The notes under the pieces: model-generated
Databases searched by the model: none
Told to the model about the DNA's origin: nothing
The model's input: only the letters and a program-made list of their open reading frames with translations
In this document: positions 1 to 7,092 of the stretch, in pieces
Position numbering within the stretch: the stretch's first letter is position 1
How the letters are laid out: each line of letters starts with the position of its first letter
Assembly: GCA_024280615.1 (NCBI GenBank)
Contig: JAJRPU010000104.1
Coordinates: 1-18,129 of the forward strand
Direction of reading: 5' to 3'
DNA: 18,129 bases
Source: Bacteroidota bacterium
Lineage (GTDB): Bacteria; Bacteroidota; Bacteroidia; JAADEI01
Position numbers and translations under genes: made by a program

Positions 1-452
1 CAACTACTGCATGCTAACTTACTTGATGGCTCAAGAACACGACCCGCTACAAGCATTGTCAACAACCTGTGCCACTTGTCAGACCTACCACCATACCTTC
101 CCAACACCTCCCTTATTGCCTTGACCACAACCGCTATGTCGCCACCACTGATACTACACACATGCTTGGCTCCCTTCAAAGACTGGATAGCTTGGTTAAT
201 AGCCCAGTCTATGCTCCTGCCTTCATTGTTGGCTATCCTAACGTAGTGCTTCAATTTCTCTATGTAGTCCCTGTCAACATCGCCTAAGGTTCGTTCATAC
301 TTCCTGTCTACCCATTGTCTCTTTATGCCGTTCCATTTCTTTGAAGTGATATACCATTTTTCGTATCCCTTGGCACCCAGTCTTTCCACGAACCATCGTC
401 TTGGGTTGTTGGCACTTGCCTGTTTCTTAGTTCTGTTTATTTTTCTGCTCAT
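1..452 (-). CDS. Transposase N-terminus, IS1634/IS4-like, cut by window edge
   Basis: An open frame begins at the ATG at 452-450 and stays open for 150 codons to the left edge without a stop, so only the N-terminal part of the protein is visible. It starts MSRKINRTKK and is rich in Lys, Arg and Trp. Near residues 129-148 it reads RLLTMLVAGRVLEPSSKLAC, which resembles the block in IS1634-type (IS4 superfamily) DDE transposases where an 'R-L-L-x-P-x-SKLA' helix precedes the catalytic core. The catalytic Asp and Glu residues would lie beyond the edge, so integrity cannot be judged. A good -7 promoter motif lies 8 bases upstream of the ATG. Codon by codon the frame reads as a normal protein, whereas the plus-strand frame opposite it does not. 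The family call is by motif memory only; another IS4-type family is possible. Confidence 0.7.
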   Translation of the reverse strand, partial: MSRKINRTKKQASANNPRRWFVERLGAKGYEKWYITSKKWNGIKRQWVDRKYERTLGDVDRDYIEKLKHYVRIANNEGRSIDWAINQAIQSLKGAKHVCSISGGDIAVVVKAIREVLGRYGGRSDKWHRLLTMLVAGRVLEPSSKLACSS

Positions 453-459
453 AGTAATG

Positions 460-467
460 CAAAGATA
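460..467 (-). promoter_or_regulatory. Bacteroidota -7 promoter element for the transposase
   Basis: Read on the minus strand this is TATCTTTG, a full match to TAnnTTTG. It ends only 7 bases before the transposase ATG (452). No good TTG -33 box sits 19-21 bases upstream, so the match is half of a promoter. Transcription would start at or very near the start codon. Confidence 0.45.
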
Positions 468-549
468 GGGCAAAAATCTTTTATAGAACCATTATTGTGG
501 ACAACAAAAACAAAAATTATAGTACGCAAAATTCTTGATATATCGCCAA

Positions 550-581
550 AACCCTTGATATTACTAAGATTAGCAAGGGTT
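550..581. repeat. Perfect 8-bp inverted repeat in the spacer
   Basis: AACCCTTG at 550-557 is the exact reverse complement of CAAGGGTT at 574-581, with a 16-base gap. The gap contains a smaller palindrome, CTAA-GA-TTAG (564-573), which abuts the right arm. The word CTTGATAT also occurs twice here, once just before the left arm and once overlapping it. No T-run follows on the plus strand, so a classical terminator is unlikely in that direction. It could be an operator, part of the insertion-sequence end, or a weak terminator. The rest of the 453-679 spacer shows no gene. Confidence 0.5.
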
Positions 582-617
582 AACTATTTGTAACTTGAGT
601 CGTACTAAAAAACGTAT

Positions 618-648
618 TTTGCTTTTTAAGTGAAAAATGTTAATTTTG
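618..648 (+). promoter_or_regulatory. Bacteroidota sigma-A type promoter (TTTG-N19-TAATTTTG)
   Basis: TTTG at 618-621 is followed by exactly 19 bases and then TAATTTTG at 641-648. This matches the consensus described for Bacteroides and Flavobacterium housekeeping promoters (TTTG-N19-TAnnTTTG). The predicted transcription start is near 652-656, about 25 bases before the GTG start at 680. It is the clearest promoter in the window. Confidence 0.75.
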
Positions 649-679
649 TATTTGTAGAATGTAACCTAAAAATTTCCAT

Positions 680-1921
680 GTGAGGGAGCTTATTTATGTG
701 CTTGGGTTGCTAAGTTTTTGCACGCAAGTGTATTCACAGAATGTGGGCATAGGAGTCCCTGCCCCCCATCCATCGGCTAAGTTAGAAATATGGGACACTA
801 CAAGAGGAATCTTGATACCAAGACTAACTACAGTCCAACGGGACATACGGATTTCTGCCCCTGCAACAGGACTAATTATTTACAACACGACGTGTAATGT
901 ATTACAGTATTGGGATGGGACACAGTGGGTCTCTTTAATCCCTTCTACCAAAAATGTGTCATCGGGGTGGTGCTCAGCACTCCTTGACTGGGACTATCGG
1001 ATAGCTATTACTTTGACTAATCCTGACCCAACACCGCTAACAGATATTCAGATTCCAATATTTATCAATACAGCTTCTCTAATTGGAGCAGGCAAAATGC
1101 AAGCCTCCGGTGCAGATATTCGTTTCGTTGATAATACTTGTGGGCTTCTTCCGTATTACATAGAATCTGGCATTAATACTACAACTACGAAAATCTGGGT
1201 CCGTGTGCCGTCTATACCGGCTAATTCTTCCGTAACAATTTATATGTATTACGGCAATCCAACTGTGGGGTCTGCCTCTGACCCGAATGCAACCTTTCAC
1301 TTTTGGGAAGATTTTAATGCTTTGACAAAATGGAGTGCTTTGCCTGGGACCGCATATAGCCTCTCGGGCGGCATCCTTACTGTTACTGGAAATGGCTACT
1401 TATATCTTAACTCGGCGCTGACTTTTAATGTCAATGATGGTTATATAGTTGAAGCTCGGGTTCGTTACTATCCCGTGTCCACAGGCTCGAATTATTCTGG
1501 AGTTCTTGAGGTTAATTCTGCACAACAGGGAGGTTGTGGTTCCAACGCTTGTGGGGAAGCAGTCATTCATTACATGAGACAGAATACTTCACAGACTGTA
1601 GCTTGGTGGGCAGGTAACGGAGCCACTACTTCTTACAACATAGGTTTTGCAAATTGCTGGGTCAGTGCAGACAACACTTGGTATGAAATAGGGTATAAAG
1701 TAACGCCAACACAGATAGTATTTTATCGTGATGGTTCCCAGGTTTGTACCTCTCCAACCTTTTCTGGATGGGCAAAAAATTTAAGATGGATAATAATAGG
1801 GCACTTTTGTTGTGTTTTAGATATCCAGGATACAGATTACGATTGGATACGTATCAGAAAAGCGGACCCGTCATCTGTAGGTGTCTCTCAAGGAGCTGAA
1901 GAGACCAATGTATGTGATTGA
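680..1921 (+). CDS. Secreted DUF2341 protein with 'NVGIG' N-terminal module
   Basis: A 413-residue protein of unknown function. Residues 1-20 form a signal peptide with likely cleavage next to Ser19/Gln20, giving a mature protein that begins near NVGIG. Residues 21-85 (VGIG, SAKLEI, LIPRLTT, GLIIYNT, QYWDGTQW) match a module common at the start of secreted Bacteroidota and tail-fibre-like proteins. Residues about 105-210 look like DUF2341 (DIRFVD, IWVRVPSIP, IYMYYGN). Residues 210-395 have the beta-rich look of a concanavalin/LamG-type sandwich, ending at YDWIRIRKADP. No type IX sorting domain is visible at the C-terminus. The GTG start is chosen because it gives the signal peptide and fits the promoter; the ATG two bases earlier (678) is out of frame and stops at once (ATG TGA). 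Probably a surface or exported adhesin-like or glycan-binding protein; this role is inference. Confidence 0.8.
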   Translation: MRELIYVLGLLSFCTQVYSQNVGIGVPAPHPSAKLEIWDTTRGILIPRLTTVQRDIRISAPATGLIIYNTTCNVLQYWDGTQWVSLIPSTKNVSSGWCSALLDWDYRIAITLTNPDPTPLTDIQIPIFINTASLIGAGKMQASGADIRFVDNTCGLLPYYIESGINTTTTKIWVRVPSIPANSSVTIYMYYGNPTVGSASDPNATFHFWEDFNALTKWSALPGTAYSLSGGILTVTGNGYLYLNSALTFNVNDGYIVEARVRYYPVSTGSNYSGVLEVNSAQQGGCGSNACGEAVIHYMRQNTSQTVAWWAGNGATTSYNIGFANCWVSADNTWYEIGYKVTPTQIVFYRDGSQVCTSPTFSGWAKNLRWIIIGHFCCVLDIQDTDYDWIRIRKADPSSVGVSQGAEETNVCD

Positions 1922-1956
1922 GGGCATTGAGAGCAGTTAAAAACATAACTAGAGCC

Positions 1957-1987
1957 TTGGTCTTTGAGATGAGTTGATATATCTTTG
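1957..1987 (+). promoter_or_regulatory. Promoter for the hydroxyacyl-CoA dehydrogenase gene
   Basis: TTG at 1957-1959, 20 bases of spacer, then TATCTTTG at 1980-1987, a full match to TAnnTTTG. The predicted start of transcription near 1991-1994 lies inside the upstream extension that begins with TTG at 1974. This supports the ATG at 2004 as the true start and predicts a leader of only about 10 bases. Confidence 0.65.
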
Positions 1988-2003
1988 TGATAAAATAAAA
2001 GCA

Positions 2004-2894
2004 ATGAGCAGATTTAAAGTTACGGTTATAGGTGGTGGAACTATGGGAAATGGGATTGCTCACGTCTTTGCTTTAAGCGGATATGAGGTTGCTCTTGTTG
2101 ACGTGAGCGAGGAAGCCCTTCAACGTGCCCTTGCTACTATTGAAAAAAATCTTGGAAGACAGGCTAAGAAGGGAATAATTCAAGAGCAGGATATTCAAGC
2201 AACCCTTAACAGAATAACTACCTTCACGTCTATAGAAGAGGCAGTTAAGGAGGTCAGGCTTGTGGTGGAAGCAGTTCCTGAAAACAAGCAATTGAAAATT
2301 GAAATCTTTAAGAAATTGGACCAGAATGCCCCTGCCGATGCAATCCTTGCCTCTAATACCTCTTCAATACCCATAACCGAATTGGCTAGTGTGACAAGCC
2401 GTCCCGCCAAGGTTATCGGTATGCACTTTATGAACCCGGTTCCCGTAATGAAACTGGTGGAGGTTATACGGGCATATCAAACAGATGACCAGACCACTCA
2501 GTTTGTTTTTGAAACCGCCAGGGACCTTGGCAAGGTCCCTGTTGAGGTAAATGACTACCCGGGATTTATTTCCAACAGGGTGCTCATTCCGATGATTAAC
2601 GAGGCTATTTATGCCCTGTGGGAAGGAGTTGCGGGAGTGGAAGAGATAGATACAGTAATGAAACTTGGCATGAATCATCCAATGGGTCCTCTGCAACTGG
2701 CTGATTTCATAGGGTTGGATGTTGTTCTTGCCATATTGGAAGTCCTTTACGATGGCTTTAAACAAGATAAATATGCCCCATGCCCCTTGCTGGTTAATAT
2801 GGTAAGGGCAGGCAAACTGGGAGTTAAAACGGGAGAAGGGTTTTACGTATATAATGGGAAAGAAAAAGAGGTCTCTCCAGCTTTTCGCAAATAG
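2004..2894 (+). CDS. 3-hydroxybutyryl-CoA dehydrogenase (3-hydroxyacyl-CoA dehydrogenase family)
   Basis: A 296-residue cytoplasmic NAD(P)-dependent enzyme that interconverts 3-hydroxyacyl-CoA (probably 3-hydroxybutyryl-CoA) and the 3-ketoacyl-CoA, acting in beta-oxidation or butanoate metabolism. The Rossmann loop is GGGTMGNG (residues 10-17). The catalytic residues align with the human HAD spacing: Ser120 in SNTSS, His141 in GMHFMNP, Glu153 in LVEVI and Asn191 in FISNRV. The C-terminal dimer domain carries NHPMGPLQLADFIGLD and KTGEGFYVY. Length is normal for the single-function family (about 280-300 residues). It stands alone: no thiolase, crotonase or acyl-CoA dehydrogenase gene is adjacent. 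The ATG start is preferred over an upstream TTG because a promoter -7 box overlaps that extension. The exact chain-length preference cannot be read from sequence. Confidence 0.93.
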   Translation: MSRFKVTVIGGGTMGNGIAHVFALSGYEVALVDVSEEALQRALATIEKNLGRQAKKGIIQEQDIQATLNRITTFTSIEEAVKEVRLVVEAVPENKQLKIEIFKKLDQNAPADAILASNTSSIPITELASVTSRPAKVIGMHFMNPVPVMKLVEVIRAYQTDDQTTQFVFETARDLGKVPVEVNDYPGFISNRVLIPMINEAIYALWEGVAGVEEIDTVMKLGMNHPMGPLQLADFIGLDVVLAILEVLYDGFKQDKYAPCPLLVNMVRAGKLGVKTGEGFYVYNGKEKEVSPAFRK

Positions 2895-2904
2895 TAAAAT
2901 TTCT

Positions 2905-2912
2905 TAGTTTTG
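2905..2912 (+). promoter_or_regulatory. -7 promoter element for the PKD protein gene
   Basis: TAGTTTTG is a full match to TAnnTTTG, 33 bases before the ATG at 2946. The region 19-21 bases upstream has only TTTTCG, a poor -33 box. It lies in the 51-base spacer after the dehydrogenase stop, so the PKD gene may be transcribed on its own. Confidence 0.5.
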
Positions 2913-2945
2913 GAACCAGAGCACATAACAGGAAAAAATTAGGCT

Positions 2946-4478
2946 ATGAGGAAAATAACACTTCTTTTAATTGGAGCGGTGGGAATAACAACAATGGCAC
3001 AGATAACTGTATTGCCCGATAACATGCCTGTTCCGGGAACTGTCACTGTTTATCAGGTTGACACACTCGCTAGTCCCTCACTATGGACTTCACCCTCAAA
3101 TTCATCTCAAACCTGGGATTTTACTACCATTGCAAATCATTTATTTGATACTACGGAGGTTTATGCTCCTGCTACAACAGGCTTTGATACTGCTTTCCCA
3201 ACAGCATATTACGCCCTTCCTCAGGCTTTCGCCTTCGCCGAAGTGTTCGTGTTCTTCAGACGAGATACAATCGCTGGAACAGTTATTGACTCTTCTATCG
3301 GCATAGGTGGTTATCTTAACTTGGCACCATTTTTCACAGGATATATTGCAGAGCAGGCTGTTGACGGGGAGGAGTTTATTCACGCTCCACTGACCTATAA
3401 CAACTTTGTGATTACCAACGGTCAGTATTCAATTAATATCAGTGATGGAGTGGGAATTGACACCATAGTTCATGTTTTTACTGAACGCCGGGATTCAGTG
3501 GATGCCTTCGGAACAGCAATAACTCCTGTGGGAACATTTAACGTCGTAAGGCTCAGCGGCTATCAAATCTTCAGATTAGAAGTGGAAGTCACCGGATTTG
3601 GAACATTTCCTTTAATTACGGATACTGTATTCAGACAGACATTCTTGACTGATTCACAGGGCATAACGATGCCTGTTGCTATGCTGGAAATCAACAATCA
3701 AAACGGAAATCTTATTAGAATTGCGAGAGTAATGGCTAACTTTAATAACATATTACCATCTGCAGGTTTCACTGCCAGTGATACAGACGTGCTTGTGGGC
3801 GAACCAGTGGTCTTTATCAACAATAGTTCAGGTGCAACCTCTTTTAAGTGGTATTTCGGTGATGGAGACTCAAGTATCCTGTCCACTCCACAAAAAATTT
3901 ACAATACCCCTGGTGCTTATACCGTAACACTTATTGCTTATAATAACTCGGGTGCTGACACTCTTACCAAAGTTAACTACATAGAGGTGTGGGAAGCCCC
4001 GGTAGCAGACTTTACTTACTCTCCGGATACTCCAAAGGCAGGTATTGATACTATCTACTTTACAAACCTTTCCGCTAATGCAACTGCATATCTATGGAAG
4101 TTTGGTGATGGAACTACTTCCACAGAGGCAAATCCCAAACATATCTATCCCCTTGGTGGAAACTATAAGGTCTGGTTATATGCTAGCAATCCCGGTGGAA
4201 CGGATTCAATAATGAAAACCATTGTAGTAGCAACGGTGGATAACATTACTACCATTGAGGAACTTGGCATTGAGATACATCGGGAAACACCTAATAAAAT
4301 GGTTATCTTGTCCGCTTCATCTAAGAAGTTAAAAGTTAAGGTGTATTCCCTTGAAGGGAAAGAGATTGCCGGTGTGGTTGTTAGTGGTGATACCCGCATA
4401 GAGGTTCCTGTTCCACCAACGCCGGTATTAGTTGTTCTGTCAGAATCTGGTTTAATAGTAGAAAAGGTAGTTCGTTGA
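2946..4478 (+). CDS. Secreted PKD-repeat protein with possible type IX sorting tail
   Basis: A 510-residue exported protein. Residues 1-18 form a signal peptide (hydrophobic LLLIGAVGITT, then MA before Gln19). Residues about 20-270 are a beta-rich region that I do not recognise. Two PKD domains follow, at about 274-348 (KWYFGDGDSS, then the GAYTVTLIAYN strand) and 352-429 (YLWKFGDGTTS, NYKVWLYASNPGG). The last 75 residues (about 437-510) resemble, loosely, a type IX secretion C-terminal domain: an 'IYS-like' strand KVKVYSLEGKE, then a final hydrophobic VLVVLSESG followed by VEKVVR. The usual YPNP motif is replaced by HRETPN, so the sorting call is tentative. PKD domains are beta-sandwich spacers in surface proteins. 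The substrate or partner is unknown. Confidence 0.85.
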   Translation: MRKITLLLIGAVGITTMAQITVLPDNMPVPGTVTVYQVDTLASPSLWTSPSNSSQTWDFTTIANHLFDTTEVYAPATTGFDTAFPTAYYALPQAFAFAEVFVFFRRDTIAGTVIDSSIGIGGYLNLAPFFTGYIAEQAVDGEEFIHAPLTYNNFVITNGQYSINISDGVGIDTIVHVFTERRDSVDAFGTAITPVGTFNVVRLSGYQIFRLEVEVTGFGTFPLITDTVFRQTFLTDSQGITMPVAMLEINNQNGNLIRIARVMANFNNILPSAGFTASDTDVLVGEPVVFINNSSGATSFKWYFGDGDSSILSTPQKIYNTPGAYTVTLIAYNNSGADTLTKVNYIEVWEAPVADFTYSPDTPKAGIDTIYFTNLSANATAYLWKFGDGTTSTEANPKHIYPLGGNYKVWLYASNPGGTDSIMKTIVVATVDNITTIEELGIEIHRETPNKMVILSASSKKLKVKVYSLEGKEIAGVVVSGDTRIEVPVPPTPVLVVLSESGLIVEKVVR

Positions 4479-4516
4479 TTAGGTTTTTGATATTGGTTCC
4501 TTTGACGTGTTTTGAG

Positions 4517-4545
4517 TTTGTTGAGTTCGTATCCGGTTATTTTTC
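4517..4545 (+). promoter_or_regulatory. Weak candidate promoter before the methyltransferase-like gene
   Basis: TTTG at 4517-4520, a 17-base spacer, then TATTTTTC-like sequence (TA at 4538-4539, TTTC at 4542-4545), one mismatch from TAnnTTTG. It lies 18 bases before the ATG at 4563. Spacing is on the short side and the match imperfect. Confidence 0.3.
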
Positions 4546-4562
4546 TTCAAAATCAAGTGCTT

Positions 4563-5477
4563 ATGATAAAGAAAATTTTGAGTTTCATAACGAAAGTGAA
4601 GATTGCTCCAAAGGTCAATCGCCTTGCGGAAAACATTAATGAAATAGCAGAAAAGACGCATGCAATTGAGGACATAGTTGAGAGAATAATTGACATTTCG
4701 GAAAGACAGCCTGATTTAGGCAGAGTTCAATATGTCAAATCGGAGTTAGCTGGTCTCCTGAAGGATTTCAGGATAGGGGGAATCAAACCGTCTGCTGTTG
4801 TTGTTTTAGGTGATGTTTCGCCCTCTGAATTATTCCTAATCAGCCAGGTGGCTTCAAACGATGCATTGATTGTAAATGTTAGGGAAGGACAATTATCAGC
4901 CCATAACCTTGCCTTCTATGAAGCATTGATAGACAGAATTCTCTATGGGAAACAGGAGTTTGCAATCATAGAAAGAGGCATGTGCATGAATGATAACTGT
5001 AAGAAAGTTGGAAAGATACTTAAAAAATATGGCAAAAGACATATTGACCTATTATGGTTCTCTTCATTAGGAAGTTATAGAGATTTCATTAAATGCCTGA
5101 AATGCTACGTTGGATTGCTAAGAAAGAATTCAAGAATTGTCTTATCTGGGATTAGAGCGGATAAACCCAAAGAGGGCAAGGAAGGAGCCAGAGTTTGGCA
5201 TACTGTTAAGAAACTGTTTAAGTATCAAGAATATCTTGAACGAAATCCGAGCGAAGTGAGGAAGTATGTCGGTTCTGCTCTGGGAGGAGGACTTGGAGTT
5301 ATAGTCTGGGACCCCAGAGATAATGTGCTTAAAACTTTGGGTATTGAGCTAGACACAAAATCAAAGAAAAAGACAAGCAAAGGGTCGGGGAAAACAGCTA
5401 AAAATCAGAAAAATTCGAAAAGCAAAACACGGAAGTCTCGCCCATCAGGCTCGTCCTCAAAAAATAAAAGGAAATAG
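4563..5477 (+). CDS. Unrecognised protein: degenerate methyltransferase-like core, basic tail
   Basis: A 304-residue protein with no confident family. Residues 1-50 are a helical, coiled-coil-like segment (VNRLAENINEIAEK). Residues about 60-245 follow the layout of a class I SAM methyltransferase of the Methyltransf_24 type: a VVVLGDVSPSE strand-loop where the SAM motif should be, IDLLWFSSLGSY where the family has an 'FIDGDHSY' block, LLRKNSRIVLSG for the usual 'LxPGGxxxxHD', and finally GGGLGVIVWDP. The glycine-rich loop and the acidic and His residues are replaced, so an active enzyme is doubtful. Residues about 262-304 are almost entirely Lys, Ser, Thr, Gly, Arg and Asn, a disordered, strongly basic tail that could bind nucleic acid or the acidic cell envelope. 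The ATG start is preferred over a TTG at 4512 that would add 17 residues. Its stop lies 3 bases from the converging hemW stop. Confidence 0.75.
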   Translation: MIKKILSFITKVKIAPKVNRLAENINEIAEKTHAIEDIVERIIDISERQPDLGRVQYVKSELAGLLKDFRIGGIKPSAVVVLGDVSPSELFLISQVASNDALIVNVREGQLSAHNLAFYEALIDRILYGKQEFAIIERGMCMNDNCKKVGKILKKYGKRHIDLLWFSSLGSYRDFIKCLKCYVGLLRKNSRIVLSGIRADKPKEGKEGARVWHTVKKLFKYQEYLERNPSEVRKYVGSALGGGLGVIVWDPRDNVLKTLGIELDTKSKKKTSKGSGKTAKNQKNSKSKTRKSRPSGSSSKNKRK

Positions 5478-5480
5478 TTA

Positions 5481-6647
5481 TTAAGGAATCATTAGAGAAG
5501 CAGCAATGTAATCAGCATATAGCTTGCCGGAGCGGGTTAAGATAAGAGATTCGTTACAAAGACTTAGAAATCCAGAGTCTATGAACTCTTTAGCCTGTGC
5601 TACTAAATCGGATACATATCTCTCTGGAAAAACGGTTTTCAGCCACAAAAGATTAATGCCCCACATAGTCCTTAAGCCATTCAAAATGACTTCATTAAAA
5701 AATTCTTTTGTGGAGAGAGGAAATTCATAGGAAACAGAAGGAAAGGGAAAGGTTGTATGCATATATGCTTCTATCCATAGGTATATGTTTCTTCTGTTGA
5801 TACGTCTCCATCTCATCAGTGCTAAATTTGGAGCAGTCCATGAGCCGTGGGCTCCAGGTCCAGCATTCAAGACATTATCATTAAGCCAATATAGAAGATT
5901 ATGCTTGCTAAAAAAACTCTTTTCTAAGGCAAAATTGGATATTTCGTATTGTATATAACCCAGATTTTCAGATTTTTCAACAAGTATTGTAAATAATTCT
6001 GCCTGTTTGTTTTCATCAATAGATAGGATAGATTGCCTTGCCATGACGCCAAATAACGTCCGATATTCAATAGTCAATAGATATGCGGAAAAATGAGGGA
6101 TTTCCAAGTTTTTCAGCAATTCCAACGTTTGAATTATTTCTCTGGAACTTTGGCTCGGCAAGCCATATATAATATCCACGGAAATGTTGGGAATGATTGG
6201 TTTTAACTTTTCAATGGTTAACAGTGCTTCTCTCGAAGAGTGTGTCCTACCTAAAAAACGAAGGTCTTCGTCATAAAAAGATTGAACACCCAAACTAACA
6301 CGATTTATCGGAGAGTTTTTTAATAAACTGATTAGTTCTGTATTTACGTCCTCTGGATTTATTTCAATCGTCCATTCAGCATTACTATTAATTTCAAAGG
6401 TCTCACTAATATATGAAAACAAGTTTTCCAAGCATGATAAAGGCAAAAAAGAAGGTGTGCCACCTCCTAAATAAACCGTCTTGAGAATAGGATTAAATCT
6501 GTGCTTTAAATAAGCAAGTTCTTTTATAAGAGCAGAGCAGTATTGGTCAATCCATTTTCCGTTTGTTGTTATGTAAAAATCACAATATGGGCATTTTCGC
6601 CTGCAAAAAGGAATATGTATATACAGCCCTGTTTCAAAACTGTCCAT
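5481..6647 (-). CDS. hemW: HemW-like radical SAM protein (heme chaperone family)
   Basis: A 388-residue radical SAM protein. HIPFCRRKCPYCDFY holds the cluster-binding CxxxCxxC (Cys15, Cys19, Cys22) followed by Asp-Phe. GGGTPS (61-66) is the SAM-binding loop, and further blocks EINPED, RVSLGVQSF, DIIYGLPSQ and the NAGPGAHG region match the HemW/HemN family. Length and the absence of a long N-terminal extension fit HemW, which binds heme and passes it to haem enzymes, rather than HemN, the oxygen-independent coproporphyrinogen III dehydrogenase. Older annotations call this family 'coproporphyrinogen III oxidase-like', so that name should be read with care. It is the last gene of the minus-strand unit and its start overlaps the end of rpiB by 14 bases, suggesting coupled translation. 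Confidence 0.88.
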   Translation of the reverse strand: MDSFETGLYIHIPFCRRKCPYCDFYITTNGKWIDQYCSALIKELAYLKHRFNPILKTVYLGGGTPSFLPLSCLENLFSYISETFEINSNAEWTIEINPEDVNTELISLLKNSPINRVSLGVQSFYDEDLRFLGRTHSSREALLTIEKLKPIIPNISVDIIYGLPSQSSREIIQTLELLKNLEIPHFSAYLLTIEYRTLFGVMARQSILSIDENKQAELFTILVEKSENLGYIQYEISNFALEKSFFSKHNLLYWLNDNVLNAGPGAHGSWTAPNLALMRWRRINRRNIYLWIEAYMHTTFPFPSVSYEFPLSTKEFFNEVILNGLRTMWGINLLWLKTVFPERYVSDLVAQAKEFIDSGFLSLCNESLILTRSGKLYADYIAASLMIP

Positions 6648-7092
6648 TAACCAGTTGTGCTATTTTATCAATGCGGCGTTGGTGCCTGCCACCTTCAAAT
6701 TCGGTCTCTAAAAACGCTTTTACTATCTGATGGGCAGTGTAAACAGGCACAAACCAGCCAGAAAGACACAAGACATTTGCGTTGTTGTGTGCTCGAGCCA
6801 GCCGTGCCAACTCCTCATTCCAGCATAGGGCAGCCCTAATATGCGGAAATTTATTCATAGAAATACAAATACCGTTTCCTGAGCCACAAATGGCTATTCC
6901 CAAGCCAGAAGAATCGTTCTTGAGAGCAGTTGCCAATTTGTGTGCATAGTCGGGATAGTCAACAGAGTCAAGACTGTATGTTCCCAAGTCTACAAACTCA
7001 ATGTCGTTGCGTTTCAAATAATCAATAATGCCCATTTTAAGCGGGAACCCGGCGTGGTCAGATGCTAAGTAAACCTTCATCTTGTTCCTCAT
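6634..7092 (-). CDS. rpiB: Ribose-5-phosphate isomerase B
   Basis: A 152-residue RpiB/LacAB-family isomerase that interconverts ribose 5-phosphate and ribulose 5-phosphate in the pentose phosphate pathway. Seen: ASDHAGFPLK near the N-terminus, DLGTYSLDSVDYPDYA, ICGSGNGICIS with the catalytic Cys69, and AHNNANVLCLSG with the active-site His102. The C-terminal FEGGRHQRRIDKI is the family's phosphate-binding end. Length is normal. The start at 7092 overlaps the upstream epimerase stop by 4 bases (ATGA); a second ATG at 7080 (MKVYLASDHAG) is an equally plausible start. No rpiA-type gene is seen nearby. Confidence 0.95.
   Translation of the reverse strand: MRNKMKVYLASDHAGFPLKMGIIDYLKRNDIEFVDLGTYSLDSVDYPDYAHKLATALKNDSSGLGIAICGSGNGICISMNKFPHIRAALCWNEELARLARAHNNANVLCLSGWFVPVYTAHQIVKAFLETEFEGGRHQRRIDKIAQLVNGQF

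Noticed and set aside
69..287. Open frame on the plus strand opposite the transposase
   Set aside because: It lies fully inside the minus-strand transposase frame, has no recognisable motif and reads as its antisense shadow.
1974..2003. TTG start extending the dehydrogenase by 10 residues
   Set aside because: The -7 box TATCTTTG lies inside this extension and the family N-terminus begins at the ATG at 2004.
5478..5480. Bidirectional terminator between the converging genes at 5477 and 5481
   Set aside because: Only three bases separate the stops and no hairpin with T-tract is visible in either reading end.
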